DNA of 64,000 nucleotides, from positions 69,135,622 to 69,199,621 of the forward strand of contig NC_132925.1 in assembly GCF_047675955.1 (NCBI RefSeq), written 5' to 3'. The DNA comes from Chlorocebus sabaeus. Taxonomy: Eukaryota; Chordata; Mammalia; Primates; Cercopithecidae. Of this stretch, positions 20,096-33,122 are shown one piece after another (within the stretch, counting starts at the first letter, position 1; each line of letters starts with the position of its first letter). The notes beneath the pieces are model-generated. The model was not told the origin of the DNA. It did no database searches and worked only from the letters and a program-made list of their open reading frames with translations. A program made the translations under genes and the position numbers.

Positions 20096-22227
20096 CTTCT
20101 TTTGTAAGTGAAGTATTAGAGCACAATTTAGCTTTCCCTGATGGCTCAGGCTCATCTTAATGACCACCAATTACTGTACAGTAGTTCCATTGCCTTGTCT
20201 TGTTGTTGTCTCTCACATCGGCAGCCACATCAGCAGCTTTGTCCTTGCCCCTGTGGCATCCCCATCCCCCACTTCTAATTCACACTAATGTTCTGTGCTG
20301 TGATGAATCGGATTGCTAATATTCTCAGGGTTAGGGGTAAATTTCTGAGTCAGGAAACTCTTGCCTGGTACCTGAGAAGAGCTTCTGGAACCCACTGGCT
20401 AAGGCATAGGGCTGAGGCTTTCTATTTCATACCTGTGTTGCTGGATAGGTGATGCTGTCAGAAGCCTGACCTTCAGAAAGATAGGATGTTACTACACTGA
20501 TTTTGCCTTTATGCAAAGCTCAGCAACATCGTCACCTCATCAGAGCTCATACTCTTCAAAATCTGGTTAAAAAATAATCAAGCCTCTCCTTGAGCGTACA
20601 GAATACAGTCAACATTTTAATCCCAGTACAAATACTATCATCACAAATTGATTTTCACCTTCTTATTCTTGTTCCTATTAAAGATATATTACATTTAAAG
20701 ATCATTTTAATAATATATTTAAAATATTCTCATAATAAAGTAAAATGATGACAGCATATTTGTTTTTCAATGTAGATTGACTTCTGGATATCGAAACTCA
20801 TTTGAGGGGGGAATATCTTCATTATTTTAGATGTTTTAAATTCAAGTGCTTTGATACCCTGTTTAGAAAAGTCTGTGCTAAAGCCTTCCTTGATGTCACC
20901 AAGTGGCAACATTTACCTTAGCCACAGTCAATCGAGTGAAGGAAAGTGCAGAAAGAATCCATTTTAAACTCCGTTTCCCGTGGTTTTCTCTAATATTCAG
21001 ATTTAAAAATTTCTTCTTGAAAGTCTAAAATCTGTAACAATATTTACTTTACATATGTTCTTTGTTCCCACAGTAAAATTATATTCTTGGTAATTTTACA
21101 AGAGCAACTACAGACCCCACGAAGCAATGATGATGGTGTTTTGTCTTTTGCAATGTGCTGCTAATTATTACTCTCAGACGAAATGGTTCAGAAATAGACT
21201 TAGGTTCCTAGGCTGGGGGGAAAAAAGAAATGCATTATGAAAATTATGTATTTGCCCTCTGGGGACCCCACCTCCTTTATGAAAACTCTTGCCAATCAAT
21301 CCACAGAACAGAGTCTGATTCAATTCTGGGGCAAACATTTGCCTGCTGTTGAAGCTCAAGGAAAGAAAGATGCTTCATATTCTGGTGCCAAAAAGGGAGG
21401 TGGAAGAAAATGGGGAGTAAAATCTAGGGGGCAAATAAAAAATATGTACATGTATATTTATGCATTCTGTATTTTGGCTCTAATTGCTTCAAAGATTATT
21501 TATTTTTCTTTTTTCCTTTCATTTTTAAAAAATACCTTCCAGCTTCTTAACATGTTTTTCAAAGTAGAAGCTGGAAGGCATAATAAAAAGCAAGCAGGGA
21601 TATGCTTTTTGAATAGAGTGAAATAATTAATGTAAGAATGCTTCCGTTTGGGCATTTTTTATGAAGTGAAATATATTATTTTTGCTTTTAAAATGGAGGT
21701 AATTTGTTACACAAAAGTGGTGTTTTCTTTAATCTGAAAATAATACTAATTATAACAGTATTTGGGAGCTGGAGTTTTGAAGCCTAAAATTCCTTTTGTA
21801 GTTTGAAATTATTTAGCTGCCATAACTTAACTGGCCCTGCTCCCTGGATATTGTCATTTCTTTTGGCATTGTCCCTTTCCTTTTACTCTGGCCACTCTCT
21901 GCCCTAGGTTTTCTATGGAATGCCTCCTAGCTCCCCAGGCTTCAGGCTGCTGGTATTTATTCTCTTTAATTTAATTTATTCCCTTTGCAGTTAGGTACTG
22001 CTCTTTAAGCTATCCATGCTATTTCATTGTTCAGCAGAAAAGAGTTTTATGGTGGGGTATAACAAATGATATACTCTTTGGAGAACCTCTGGTCAGAGGG
22101 TTGGTGGCTGTTTATCCCAGAGAGAGGGGAGAAGGGAGCATTTCTCTCTTCTTTCTGGATATCTCTAGGCCTTCCAGGTTGGCACTCCCTCCCTCTTTCT
22201 TAGGTGCAAAAGGCTTTAACTTCTTGG
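20096..22227. other. Mostly unique, no gene seen
   Basis: Contains a 129-codon frame (21237-21626) without recognisable family and a perfect 13-bp hairpin at 21535-21578. No repeat named. Confidence 0.5.
21535..21578. other. Perfect 13-bp stem hairpin
   Basis: CCTTCCAGCTTCT (21535-21547) and AGAAGCTGGAAGG (21566-21578) are exact reverse complements around an 18-nt loop. The stem does not extend either way, so it is short for a microRNA precursor. Confidence 0.85.
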
Positions 22228-22593
22228 TAATATGATTTGGCTGTGTCCCCACCCAAATCTCATCTTGAATTGCAGTTCCCGTAATTCCCACGTGTTGTGG
22301 GAGGGACCTGGTGGGAAGTAACTGAATCATGGGGACAGGTTTTTCCCATTCTGTTCTTGTGATAATGAATAAGTCTCAAGAGATCTGATGGTTTTATGAA
22401 GGGGAGTTCCCCTGCACATGCTCTCTCTTGCCTGCTGCCACATAAGGTGTGACTTTGATCCTCCTTTGTCTTCCACCATGATTGTGAGGCCTCCCCAGCC
22501 ATATGGAACTGTGAGTCAATTAAACCTTTTTCCTTTATAAATTACCCAGTTTCGGGAAAGTCTTTATTAGAAGTGTGAGAACGGACTAATACA
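22228..22593 (+). mobile_element. MSTA-like solo LTR (ERVL-MaLR)
   Basis: 366 bp, TAATATGATTTGGCTGTG start (TG mutated to TA) to GAACGGACTAATACA end, all THE1/MST landmarks present. Candidate 5-bp TSD CTTGG/CTAGG with one mismatch. Confidence 0.93.
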
Positions 22594-23069
22594 CTAGGTA
22601 ATCCTGGGGGCAAAACTGTGGTCCCTACCTTGTTCAGGAATTGCTTTCCGACATATCTTTTAGAATCACAAGAAGTCAGGGGCTTTGACATGAGGTAAAT
22701 GGCTGCTTCCAGGTACTGGAATTTACCCAGATCTTATAAAATCCCTAAAATAGGGTTGTGCTTCCATATCGACTTAAGGCATACTTTGAGAGGAGCAGTA
22801 AAAATCCTCAACTGGACACAGATTTCTACTCTGTGCAAACAATAGGTTTCTGATTATTAATCCTCACCTTCATTTGGGGTCATTTTTGAGGATCAGGTGA
22901 AAAGTATACCCATGGACATATGCACAAAAGTGTGTAGATTTTCCAAGGGATCCATGGACATCTCCACCACCCAGGACCAAAGTGCAAAGGTGTGTTGTTT
23001 AAGAAGTCCAGTTTGCTGTCCCAGGAGGTTCTACCTAGTCTGGGTCTCTGCAGTCTTCTCTATTGTTCT
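22594..23069. other. Unique sequence, no gene seen
   Basis: No recognisable repeat. Confidence 0.45.
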
Positions 23070-24045
23070 TTATTTTTAATTTTTATGAGTATATTGTAGC
23101 GTACATATTTATGGAGTACATGATATATTATGATACAGGCACACAATGCATAATAATTACATCAGGGTAAATGGAGTATCAGTCACCTCAAGTGTTTATG
23201 ATTTCTTTTTGGTATAAACATTCCAATTATACTCTTTTAGTTACTTTAAAATGTACAATAGATTATTGTTGACTGTAATTACTCTGCTGTGCTAGGAAAT
23301 ACTAATCTTATTCATTCTGTCTAACTATATTTTTGTTTAACCATCACGACTCACTACCGTTCCCAGCCTCTGGTAACCATTATTCTATTATTTATGTCCA
23401 TGAATTCCATTGTTTTAATTTTTGGTTCCCACAAATGAGTGAGAACATAGAAAGTTTGTCTTTCTGTGCCTGGCTTATTTCACTTAACATAATGACCTCC
23501 AGTTCCATCCATGTTGTTGCAAATGACAGGATCTCATTATTTATTATGACTGAATAGTATTTCATTGTGTGTATGTACCACATTTGCTTTATTTATTCAT
23601 CTGTTGATGGACACTTAGGTTGCTTCCAAACCTTGGCCATTGTGAATAGTGCTGCGATAAACATGGGAGAGCAGATATCAATTTGATATACTAATTTCCT
23701 TTCTTTTGGGTATAGTCCCAGCAGTGGGATTGCTAGATCATATGGAAGATCTATTTTTAGTTTTTTGAGACACCTGTGTACTATTCTCTATAGTGGTTGT
23801 ACTAATCTACATTCCCACCAACAGTGTATGAGGATTCTCTTTTCTCCACATCCTTGCCAGCATTTGTTATTGCCTGTCTTTTGGATAAAAGGCATTCTCA
23901 CTGGAGTGAGATGATATTTCATTGTAGCTTTGATTTGCATTTCTGTGATGATCAATGATGTTGAGCACTTTTTCGTACACCTGTTTGCCATATGCATGTC
24001 TTCTTCTGAGAAATATCTATTCAGATCTTGTGTTCATTTTATAAT
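23070..24045 (-). mobile_element. L1 (L1MA/PB class) 3' part
   Basis: L1 3' end on the minus strand: ATTGTAGCGTACATATTTATGG, TCCAGTTCCATCCATGTTG, CATTGTGAATAGTGCTGCGATA, CCCACCAACAGTGTATGAGG. ORF2 C-terminal motifs (CWQGCGEKRILIH; NKEILSF-like) appear in minus frames but are interrupted. Confidence 0.93.
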
Positions 24046-24049
24046 CAGA

Positions 24050-24505
24050 TCTATCCTCCTTTTGTTCCATGCTCTTCCTCACTCATGATAACTCATCATG
24101 TCACTGTAGCATCCCAAGCTTGTTCTATGCCATGGCCTTTGCACTAGCCATTCGTATTTTCTAGAATGCTTTTCCCCCTGAATGGCCCCATATTATCCTT
24201 TGACTGTTGGTCCAGTTACCACTTCTTCAGATAGGCCTTCCTTGACTACTCTAATACAAAGTATTAGAGTACTTTGAGTACAAGAAGATTTTCCAATCTC
24301 TTTGTCACATTGTCTGATTTATTGTCTTTAGAGCACTATTTCTATATTGTTATATGTTGATGTATTTGCTCACTTGTTCTTGTTTGCTGTCTTACTGTGT
24401 TACCCACTAGTGTGTAAACTCCGTGAGAACTCCTGTATCCTCAGCCCTGTTAACAGTGCCCAACATTTAGTAGACACTTAATATTTATGGCTACTGAATT
24501 GATTA
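24050..24505 (+). mobile_element. L2 3' end
   Basis: Long L2 text: CTATGCCATGGCCTTTGCACT, GAATGCTTTTCCCCCTGAATG, AGGCCTTCCTTGACTACTC, CACTAGTGTGTAAACTCCGTGA, CAACATTTAGTAGACACT. Confidence 0.9.
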
Positions 24506-24593
24506 ATATAAAGAGTTGAGGAAGTGTCCCAAATATTATAGTTCTATTCCACTTACAAATTAAGAAAAAATTCTAAATAATTTTTTTACTGGA

Positions 24594-24807
24594 CAGGGCT
24601 TCTTAACTTTAGCACTATTGTCCTTTTGGGCTGAATAGTTCTTTGTTGTAGGACCTGTCCTTTGCATTGTAGGATATGGACCAGCCATCCTGGCCTCTAC
24701 CCACTAGAGATGCCAGTAGCATTTTTCTAGTTGTTTCAGCCAAAAGTGTCTCCAGACATTGCAAAATGTCCCCCAGGAGGTAAATTAACCTTGGTTGAGA
24801 ACCACTG
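24594..24807 (-). mobile_element. MER20 hAT-Charlie MITE
   Basis: 214 bp, near full length: CAGGGCTTCTTAACTTTAGC to GGTTGAGAACCACTG, with TTTGCATTGTAGGATAT and GTCTCCAGACATTGCAAAATG. MER20 copies are known to act as progesterone/cAMP-responsive regulatory elements in placental endometrium; nothing shows activity of this copy. Confidence 0.93.
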
Positions 24808-26425
24808 GATTAGAATAATGAGTGGTCACTTGTGCCTTGCAGGTGTCCTGACTCCTGTGTTTAGAACTGCATGACTTGAACAACACAGGAGATGGATGTC
24901 TGAAACACAATGGAGAAATATGAAAATTAAGAGTCTGGACAAAAGAGGCTGTGATATTAGAGATTTGTGGTTTGAGAAGTGACTATACTACTGGATGTCT
25001 TCAGAGCAAAAGATGCATGAATGTTTCCTGTGGAGCTAATTTGGACTGTATGCAAGAGGGAGCTGCTGTGGGGGTCCCCAGACAAGAAAAGTTGCTTCAA
25101 TGGAAGGAAGTTGGTAGAGGACCTTGGAAAGTCTAAGGCCTGGAGAAGGTATCAAAAGTGACCAAATGGAATGGAGACCCATTCACCCATGTCAAGTGAA
25201 CTTCAAGGGAGAAATGCCTACTGACTGGGGCTTCTGCAAAGAACTGACAAAAAATATTTTTAAGAGAAAAGGTCAGCTTTCAATTTCTGCCAAGCCCAGA
25301 GACCATGCATGCTGGGTCCTCACAACAGTACTCAACATGTGAGAATATTCTTGCATCCCTTTCCTCTCCTTCTATGCCCTGCTCCAATTCTGCCATAGTA
25401 TGAATCTGAGGTTTGCAAACTGGGTTAGGAGGGGTAGAAGTTCAAGGCAGGGAAACGAAGAAGTGGAGCATAAAATGCTTGCCCCACCTGCATGCTTCCC
25501 TTCTACAGCAAAAATAAATTGGAGAAGCAGCAGCTTCAACTTTAAATCAACTATTATGTGACTATCACATGGAAACAGACATTTATATTCTTAGATTTAA
25601 TAATTTGCATGGCCTAATACTCATCAGAAAAGACTTCAAACTGTCTGAGCTTTCATCTAAGGGAAGCATCTGCCCATGCTTAAATTTAAGAGGGCAATAA
25701 ATTTAAGAGAGTGGTAGGACGTAAAAATAAAGTCATCTTACGAATAAATCCCATGAATTGTGCTTGTTTGGTCTTATGCAGCTCTGCGTTTGTCCCTAGG
25801 TTCCCAATACCTACACATAATACACAATTGATGTTTATGTAATTATATACTTTAAAAGTAATCCATTCAAACTTCTTTCTACTTGTGGGCATTATCTGCC
25901 CTCTGACCATGGAGATGAATTTTCTGTTACATTCAAGTCACCAAAGGAATGGCATGACCTGCAGTCTCAAAGTTTTTTAAAACTCTTACTAATCCTTTTC
26001 CTTCGGTTTCATTAGATTATAAGCTTTTCTACTCATGGTTAGGGCATAATACTGATCTTGAAAACACTTTTCACTTTCTTTTCTTCCATATGGCTGGTCA
26101 TACCCTCTATCAATCACTTCCAGTTGGCAACTGTGACACTGGGCAGCAATTTACACAGTTAAACTCAGCTTTGGTTTCTCACCATGGCTTATAAGGTAAA
26201 ACACTGTAATCATTAGGTCCTGCTCTAAACTGGCAGGATGTGACAGAGAATCTACAATCCAGGATAAGGCCAGTGTCAACTAACTGTGACATTCCATCAA
26301 ATATAGCATCCTTAATGTCATGGAGAGTTACTCTCTGCATGGGTGATAAAGTATGGGCACGCTGACAGGCTCTTGCTTAACTGTACTCATTGGCCTTGGT
26401 ATGTTCATGCCAATTCATTGTTTTA
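24808..26425. other. Mostly unique, no gene confirmed
   Basis: No repeat identified. 24840-25340 is GA-rich with two short frames (24951-25136, 25124-25342) of no known family. Confidence 0.4.
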
Positions 26426-26583
26426 TAACAGATTGGCTCACATTGAGAATGAGGATTCAATTTGAGATTTTATTGTTAACCTTTAAGGTCCTTGGAGGCA
26501 TTGTTGGGCTCTTCTGCCGACAGGAGCTAACTGAAGTTTATGCTCCCATTTGGAGGTGTCTATCAACCATGATTTTACATTGA
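26426..26583 (+). mobile_element. Ancient CR1/L3-like LINE ORF2 trace
   Basis: Translation of the plus frame gives DWLTLRMRIQFEILLLTFKV then ..VYAPIWRCLST, which matches the shape of the conserved post-RT block of CR1/L2/L3-class LINEs (HWLPV-R..I.FKILLLTFKAL..PYxPxRxLRS). Only about 50 codons survive. Confidence 0.55.
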
Positions 26584-29519
26584 CACATCCACATCAGTCT
26601 CCCTCTCCTCTCAACAATGCTTAACATAAAAATTACTTTCAGATTTGAATAAAATTTGGCCACTGGTATCTCATACTTGCTGTGCTTTCCAGCAGAATTC
26701 ATTTTTGAATATCAACCTATTTGACTTTCTTTTTATTCTCGATGACATTTTTTCCTACTTCTTATTGTGACTTGAATCTGAACAGGAGCAGAGCAAGGGC
26801 TTATGAAGGGTGACTTAGAATACCACTCCCAAGCCAATCATGGAAATAGCTGCCAAATTCTTTTTTAGCATTAAAACCTATCAGCTCTGAGATTCTTCGA
26901 CAGTTAAAATAAATGATTTCTACAAGTTTGAAATGAATCTCAAGAGAGAAGCAAAACAAGAAATAGGATATACTTCATTTGAGGGAACATTATGAGCTAT
27001 TGAGCGCTGAATTTGACCAGGCTGTACCGAGAACTGAAGTATTTCTTTTTAGGCCCAGAATTGTTTTGCAATTTACTAGGCAACAATGGCATCAAGGCAC
27101 CCCAGGAATGATGACAACTATTCTAGCTGTATCCCAGAAACTCTGTAAAAGTAAATTGGATAATATATGCAAAGAACTCTCAGCTTTCTGATGGAATGTT
27201 TTCTTTTTCTTTTTTAAGTACTATAATGGGTACAGGGGGTTCATTGCATTACTGCATTTTGCTTTATTTATACTCTTTTTAAGGGCAAGTGAGTGGGCAA
27301 AAAAGACTACATTTTTCAACAAATGAGTGAACTTATAAATAATGGTCTTGGTTGTGTAAAAACCACTTCTAGTCAGAGATTTTTAAAAAATAAATGCAAA
27401 AATTTCTAGTTTTTTTATGTGTCCAGCCTAGATTTCTTAAGACTTGGGCTGTTATCCAGAATAACATCAAGTATGCAAAAAAGTCTATTGTATTCCGTAT
27501 TGGCAAAAAGCTTACTAAAGCATAGATTAAAAAGTGATGGCATAGAGCCAATTCCACTGTCAATTCCCCAGCTCATTTCTCTGTTCCTCCCTTGGAATCC
27601 AAACCATTCCCCTGTTTTCATTTGTATAAAGAACAAAGCAATCTACCTCTATTAAGAGTTTAATTTTTTTTTTTTTTTTTTTTTTTTTAGTATTGTTTGC
27701 TATAACCAGCAGTATGAATGACCATGATAGCCCACCATGCTCAGACTCTAAAATGCCTCTTTTCAGAAGGCTAAATTTTGTTATGGACAGCTAAGAAGTT
27801 TAAGCATGTGAAATGTCAAAAATATCAAAACCATGCACACACAAGTTCGGTATTACGATTACTCTGGGATGGGGGAGGCTTTCTATATGCCTAGGTGTAT
27901 AAATAAGTGGCAAAGAGAAACCAAAGTATTTGTTGCTTAGCAGAAAGAATACAATGTAAATCTCTTAGAGCAACATAACTAGTTGAAAGATTCTGATAAC
28001 CTCATAGCAGAGCAGAAAATTCTATTTTTTGGGATATCTCTAACAATATTTTGAAATGTATCAGATATCTTCCATTTCTTTCTGCATATCCTCTCTTCAT
28101 ACTTTCTGTCTGCTCTGGGAGGCTCATCTTTTGGCTTCTGGTTGGGTTCAGTCAATGCAGACAGCCTTCCAGAACTTGGTGGAAGTGAGAAGAGTGAGGT
28201 CATGCATTGATTTCCTGGTTTTCTCCCTGTGAATCACCTTTAGCTGGCAATGTACCTTCTCAGAAGGTAATTGATTTTGTACCATTCTCTCCTTCCACTG
28301 GTAACCACTTTTTCTACCTGTATTTTCAGGTCCCAGGTGGTACTGTCTGTATATTTGAAGATACATGGGGAAATAGAAAGTTGGAAAGATATTAAACATA
28401 TACCAGAGAAATCAGGAATGATGTATTTGAAAGTGAACCTCATCCAAGAGTGACTGAACATGGTGAGAAATAAGGTCCTAGTACAATTCTATCAAAAACC
28501 CAAGAAAATAAAATTTGTAGAAAAGATAATGATTATCTTCAGATAGCTCAGGAGTTACATGGAGAATGGATCAGGAAATGAGTATTTTACTGTAAACCCT
28601 ATTCAAGTGGTAGTTAGGGGGATTACACGTTTTGAGATGGAAAAGAATACATTTTTGCATTTGTAAAGATATTAGACTACATATCTTTATGATTCCTTCT
28701 TAGATTCTGAGTTGCCATGATCTTAATGTAACCCAAATAAAATACAGGTCTTCTCATTACTGAATATATACCCAAAGTAGACCTGCTATAGATTAATAGA
28801 AATTATGACAATAATGACATTTTATAGGCTGCTTTCAGAATGCAGAAGGAACACTTCTTATGTGGATAAGGTGCCCTTAAGTTTAGTTATGTGTAGATGC
28901 AAAGAGGGGTGGGGTGGTAATGGACTAGTGAACATGTAATTTTGGTTGTAAATGCAGATTTCCATGTTAAGTGACAATAATAACAACATCATCATTATCA
29001 ACAATAACAACAATACTTTCACAACATATTAGAGTTAGGAAAATAATTTTCTATTGACTTATTTAATGATGTAGCTCTTTACACAATTTTATGATCATGG
29101 TGGACACTGTTGGTTGGTTGTCCTGGTTTCTTGCTTGTTAATATAACTCTAATTTTGCTCAGTTAGAGGGTGATGACACCTTGAACTCAGGGAAGGATGG
29201 CCTCTACCCCAGTTTCACAGGAGGGATAATGAATGGTTTCGTTGCATTATAGCAATTTCATTTTGCTGTTATTGGTCTAGGGATAGGCTTAAGTATCAGC
29301 TTTGACTAATGAAATCAAATGAGAAGTCTGTTGACTTGCTTCTAGAAAAGAACTATGATGCAAATGCCAGTCAAATCAGAGAGGACTGGAACCTTGAACT
29401 AACCCAGGAATCACTGAAGAACACTAGAACAAAGTGACTTCCAGTAATGTAAGAGAAATAAATTCCATTTTGGTCACTAGTGCCTGATAATTCTAACTAA
29501 CACAGCGATATGGGCAGCT
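26584..29519. other. Unique tract, no gene seen
   Basis: AT-rich. Holds a 26-nt poly-T at about 27664-27689 and an AAC/ATC-rich patch near 28970-29020. 29100-29500 may be an unnamed old repeat. Confidence 0.45.
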
Positions 29520-29600
29520 ATAATTATTCATATTTTAAATGTGAGGAATCTAAGACTCAGAGAGGCTAAATAACTTGTCAATTCAAACCAAGTCTTATAC
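29520..29600 (+). mobile_element. MIR trace
   Basis: TGTGAGGAATCTAAGACTCAGAGAGGCTAAATAACTTG corresponds to the MIR core (split here by eye; diverged). Confidence 0.5.
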
Positions 29601-29764
29601 ATTAAGGTATAGTAATCCTGCCCTCATCAACTTACAAATCAATCAGTGGTAAAGAGGATGTTTTTATAATTCTTTTACTCTTCATCCACAGATGTGAATA
29701 CAATGCTGAGCCTATAATTGATTACACAACTTAATCCATTAAATAAATGGGATTCTCAATCTTA

Positions 29765-29930
29765 TTCTAAAAAAAAATATTCAATTTGACACCAAAATCA
29801 CAGGCAACAAAAGCAAAAATAAACAGACTACATCAAATGAAAGTATTTCTGCACAGCAAAGGAAACAATTAAAATAAGGCAACCTAGTGAATGGGAGAAA
29901 ATATTTGCAAATTATCTCTGCAGTGAGGGA
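29765..29930 (+). mobile_element. L1M fragment, left of ERVL
   Basis: GACACCAAAATCACAGGCAAC, TTTCTGCACAGCAAAGGAAAC and GAATGGGAGAAAATATTTGC are L1 ORF2 text that resumes right of the ERVL at about 33123. Confidence 0.88.
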
Positions 29931-32604
29931 TGTGATGAATGTGATACCTTGTGACCTGAGCTGCCCATTAGGAACTGGGTTTTATTTGACCCAAGAAGCC
30001 ATAAAGTTGGGCTTATGCAGCAACACTCCATCAAATGGAAGTAGTGTACATGTGATTCACCCTTAGCAGGCCCTGAAAGCACAAGCAAGTTACACGAAGA
30101 AGTGGCCCAAATGTCCACAGTTGCCACTCCTGCTACACTGCCTTTTGTCTCCTAGCCTGCACCTATGGCCTCATGGGGAGTTCTCTATGATCAATTAATA
30201 GAGGAAGAGAAGACTTGAGTGTGATTTACGGGTGGTTCTGCTGGACATGCAGGCACAACTTGAAAGTGGACAGCTGCAGCACTTCAGCTCCTCCCTGGGA
30301 CATTCCTAAAGGACAGTGGTAAAGAAAAATCTTTCCAATGGATGGAACGTTAGTGCATCTGGTTGTGCACTTTGCTTGGAAGGAGAAACAGCCATATGTA
30401 CAATTATTTAATAATTCATGGACTGTAGCCAATGGTTTGGCTGGATGTCAGGGACTTGGAAGGAATATGATTGAAAAATTGTTGACAAAGAAATCTGGGA
30501 ATGAGGTGTGTGGATAGCGCTCTCTGAATGGGCAAAAAATATGAAGATATTTGCATCTCATGTAAATGCTTACCAAAGGGTAACATCAGTAGAGGAAGAT
30601 TTTAATAATCAAGTGGATACAATGGCGCTTTTTGTGGATAACAGTCAGCCTCCTTCCCCAGCCACTCCTGTTATCACTCAATGGGCTCATGAACAAAGTA
30701 GCCATAGTAGCAGGAATGGGAGTTGTACATGAGCTCAGCAACATGGACTTCCATTCCACTTACCGAAGTCAACCTGGCTACAGCAGGCCACTGAGTGTCC
30801 ATCAGACAGCAGCAGAGACCAACACTGAGCCTCCTATATGACACCATTCCCTAGTATGATCAGTCAGCTAGCTGGTAGAAAGTGATTACATTGGACCACT
30901 TCTATCACAGAAGAGGTAGCATTTTGTTGTTCCTGAAATAGAAACTTATTCTGGATATGGGTCTGCTTTCCCTACATGCAATGCTTATGCTACAGCTATA
31001 ATCTGTGGATTTACGGAATGCCTTAATCACCATCATGTATTTCACACAGCATTGCTTCTGACCAAGGAACTCACTTCACAACCAAAGAAGTGAGGCAATG
31101 GACACATCCTCATTAAATTTACTGGTCTTATCATGTTCCCCACCATCCTGGGACAGGTTGCCTGATAGAACTATAGAATGGCCTTTTGAAGATGCAGTTA
31201 TGGTGCCAGCTAGGTGTAAATACCTTGCAGGGCTAAGACAAGATTCTCTAGGAGGCTGTATAGTCTCTGAATCAGTGTCCAATTTATGGTACTGTATCTC
31301 CAGGGATCAAGGGGTGGAAATGGGAGTGGTATTGTTCACAATTACTTTTACTGACTTACTAGCAACATTTTTGCTTCCTGTTCCCACGACTTTGTGTTCT
31401 GTTTTTGCTTCCTTTTCCCATGACTTTGTGCACTGATGACCTAGAGGTCTCAGTTCAAGAGGGAGGCTTGCTACTAGCAGGAGACACAATAATGATTCCA
31501 GGCCAGGCACGGTGGCTCACACCTGTAATTCCAGTCTCTGGGAGGCCGAGGCAGGAGGATTGCTTAAGCCCAGGAGTTCAAGGTTCAAGACCAGCCTCGG
31601 CAAGATGGCAAGACCCTGTCTCTGTAAGAAAAAAAAAAAAGGCCAGGCATGGTGGTGCGTGTGCCTGTAGTCCCAGTCCCAGCTACTCTGGATTCTGAAA
31701 TGGATTCCTTGAGCTCAGGAATTTGAGGCTGTAGCGATTGTGCCACTGCACTCCAGCCTGGGTGACAGAGTGAGACCCCATCTCTAAGACAAAAACAAAA
31801 CACTACAAACAAATGATTCTACTGCACTAGAAGACTGTCACCAGCCACACTGGTCTTTTCATGCCTCTGAGTCAACAGGTGAGCAGCTCTGGTGTTGGTT
31901 GGTGTGATTGATCTAAATTACCAAGGGGAAACTGGATGACTTCTCCATAATGGAGGTAAGAAGAATATGTCTGGAATACAGGAGATCCTCTTAGTAAGTC
32001 TTTTAATGTTACTGTGCCCTGATTAATAGAACACTACAACAACCCAATCCAGGCAGTACCACAAATGGTACAGACCTTTCAGGAATAAAAATTTGGGTCA
32101 CACAGTCAGGTAACTGTTGTGACCAGCTGACATTCTTTCTGAAAGCAAAGGAAATACAGAATGGACAGTAGAGGAATGTGGTTATAAATACCAGCTATGA
32201 CCACCTGAATATCTGCAGAAATGATGACTGTATCTGTAATGCGTATTTCCTTCTTAGTTTATTATAAATGTTTTGTGGCTATATGCATACATTAAGCAGA
32301 TATCTTTGTTTTCATTCCCCTTTTATTCTGGTATCATGTAACATAAGATGTATTGAGTTTATATCAGTATTTAAATATTGTTAATTTTACATCGTTGTAT
32401 ATAAGTTATGGGATATCAAGAGAAGGGTAAACATCATTCACAGACTTTACCTCATCTTTTGGAGAAGGGATTAATGTGTTTTCAGTTACATGTAGGATAG
32501 TTGTATCATGATACATGGTATTATGAACTTGTTACCCTTGTTACCAACTTTATTTAGAGATCAAGTGTGGTTTGAGGAGATGTGTATGGGTGCCAAGTTG
32601 ATAA
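29931..32604 (+). pseudogene. ERVL internal region: pol 3' part (RNase H, integrase) and downstream
   Basis: An old endogenous retrovirus-L copy, 5'-truncated inside pol. The order is RNase H-like region (about 30150-30600), integrase region (about 30640-31500) and the stretch that in this group encodes a dUTPase (about 31820-32210), then non-coding DNA to the LTR. In the integrase core the first catalytic aspartate codon lies at 30884-30886 and the SDQGTHF segment at 31057-31077; their 176-nt spacing is not a multiple of three, so a frameshift separates them. Many stops occur. Short frames such as 30508-30732 and 31098-31436 are decayed fragments. An Alu (31501-31811) interrupts it. Confidence 0.9.
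31501..31811 (+). mobile_element. AluJ SINE in ERVL
   Basis: GGCCAGGCACGGTGGCTCAC start, mid A-rich linker at 31628-31640, second monomer to GTGAGACCCCATCTC. TSD AATGATTCCA / AATGATTCTA (31491-31500, 31812-31821). Confidence 0.93.
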
Positions 32605-33122
32605 GGGGTAGGCTTGTGATCATTAATTTTATGTAAACTTGACTGGGCTATGGGATGCCCAGAGAGCTGGTAAAACATTATTTCCTGATCTGTCTGTGAG
32701 GATGCTTTGGGTAGAGGTTAGCAGTTGAATCAATAAACTGAGTAAAGATCTACTCTCATCAATATGGGTGGGCACCATTCAATGGTCAGAATAGAATAAA
32801 AAGGCAGAAGAAGCATGAACTCTCTCTTCTTCAACTGAGATCTCCATCTCCTGCCTCCAGATATCAGAGCTCCTGGTTCTCAGGTTTTTGACTCCAGTAT
32901 TTGCACTAGCACCCCTTGTTCCTCACCACCCCATCCCTGTTTCTCAGGGCTTTGGACTGGAACTGAATTATACCATTTGCTCTCCTAGTACTCCAGCTTG
33001 CAGATGGTGTATTCTGAGACCTCTTGGCCTCCATAATCACATGAGTGAATTCTCATAATAAATTTTCTTTTATATACTTCCATATATCCTATAGGTTGTG
33101 CTTCTCTGCAATACTAATACAA
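32605..33122 (+). mobile_element. MLT2B-like 3' LTR of the ERVL
   Basis: Begins near TTGTGATCATTAATTTTATG, includes CTTGACTGGGCTATGGGATG, GTGGGCACCATTCAATGG, GGACTGGAACTGAATTATAC, and ends TGCAATACTAATACA. No 5' LTR exists in the window. Confidence 0.85.

Noticed and set aside
21237..21626. 129-codon plus-strand frame
   Set aside because: Low-complexity, Lys-rich, overlaps a hairpin, no family resemblance; most likely chance in AT-rich DNA.
31098..31436. 112-codon plus-strand frame
   Set aside because: Decayed ERVL pol sequence in a shifted frame.
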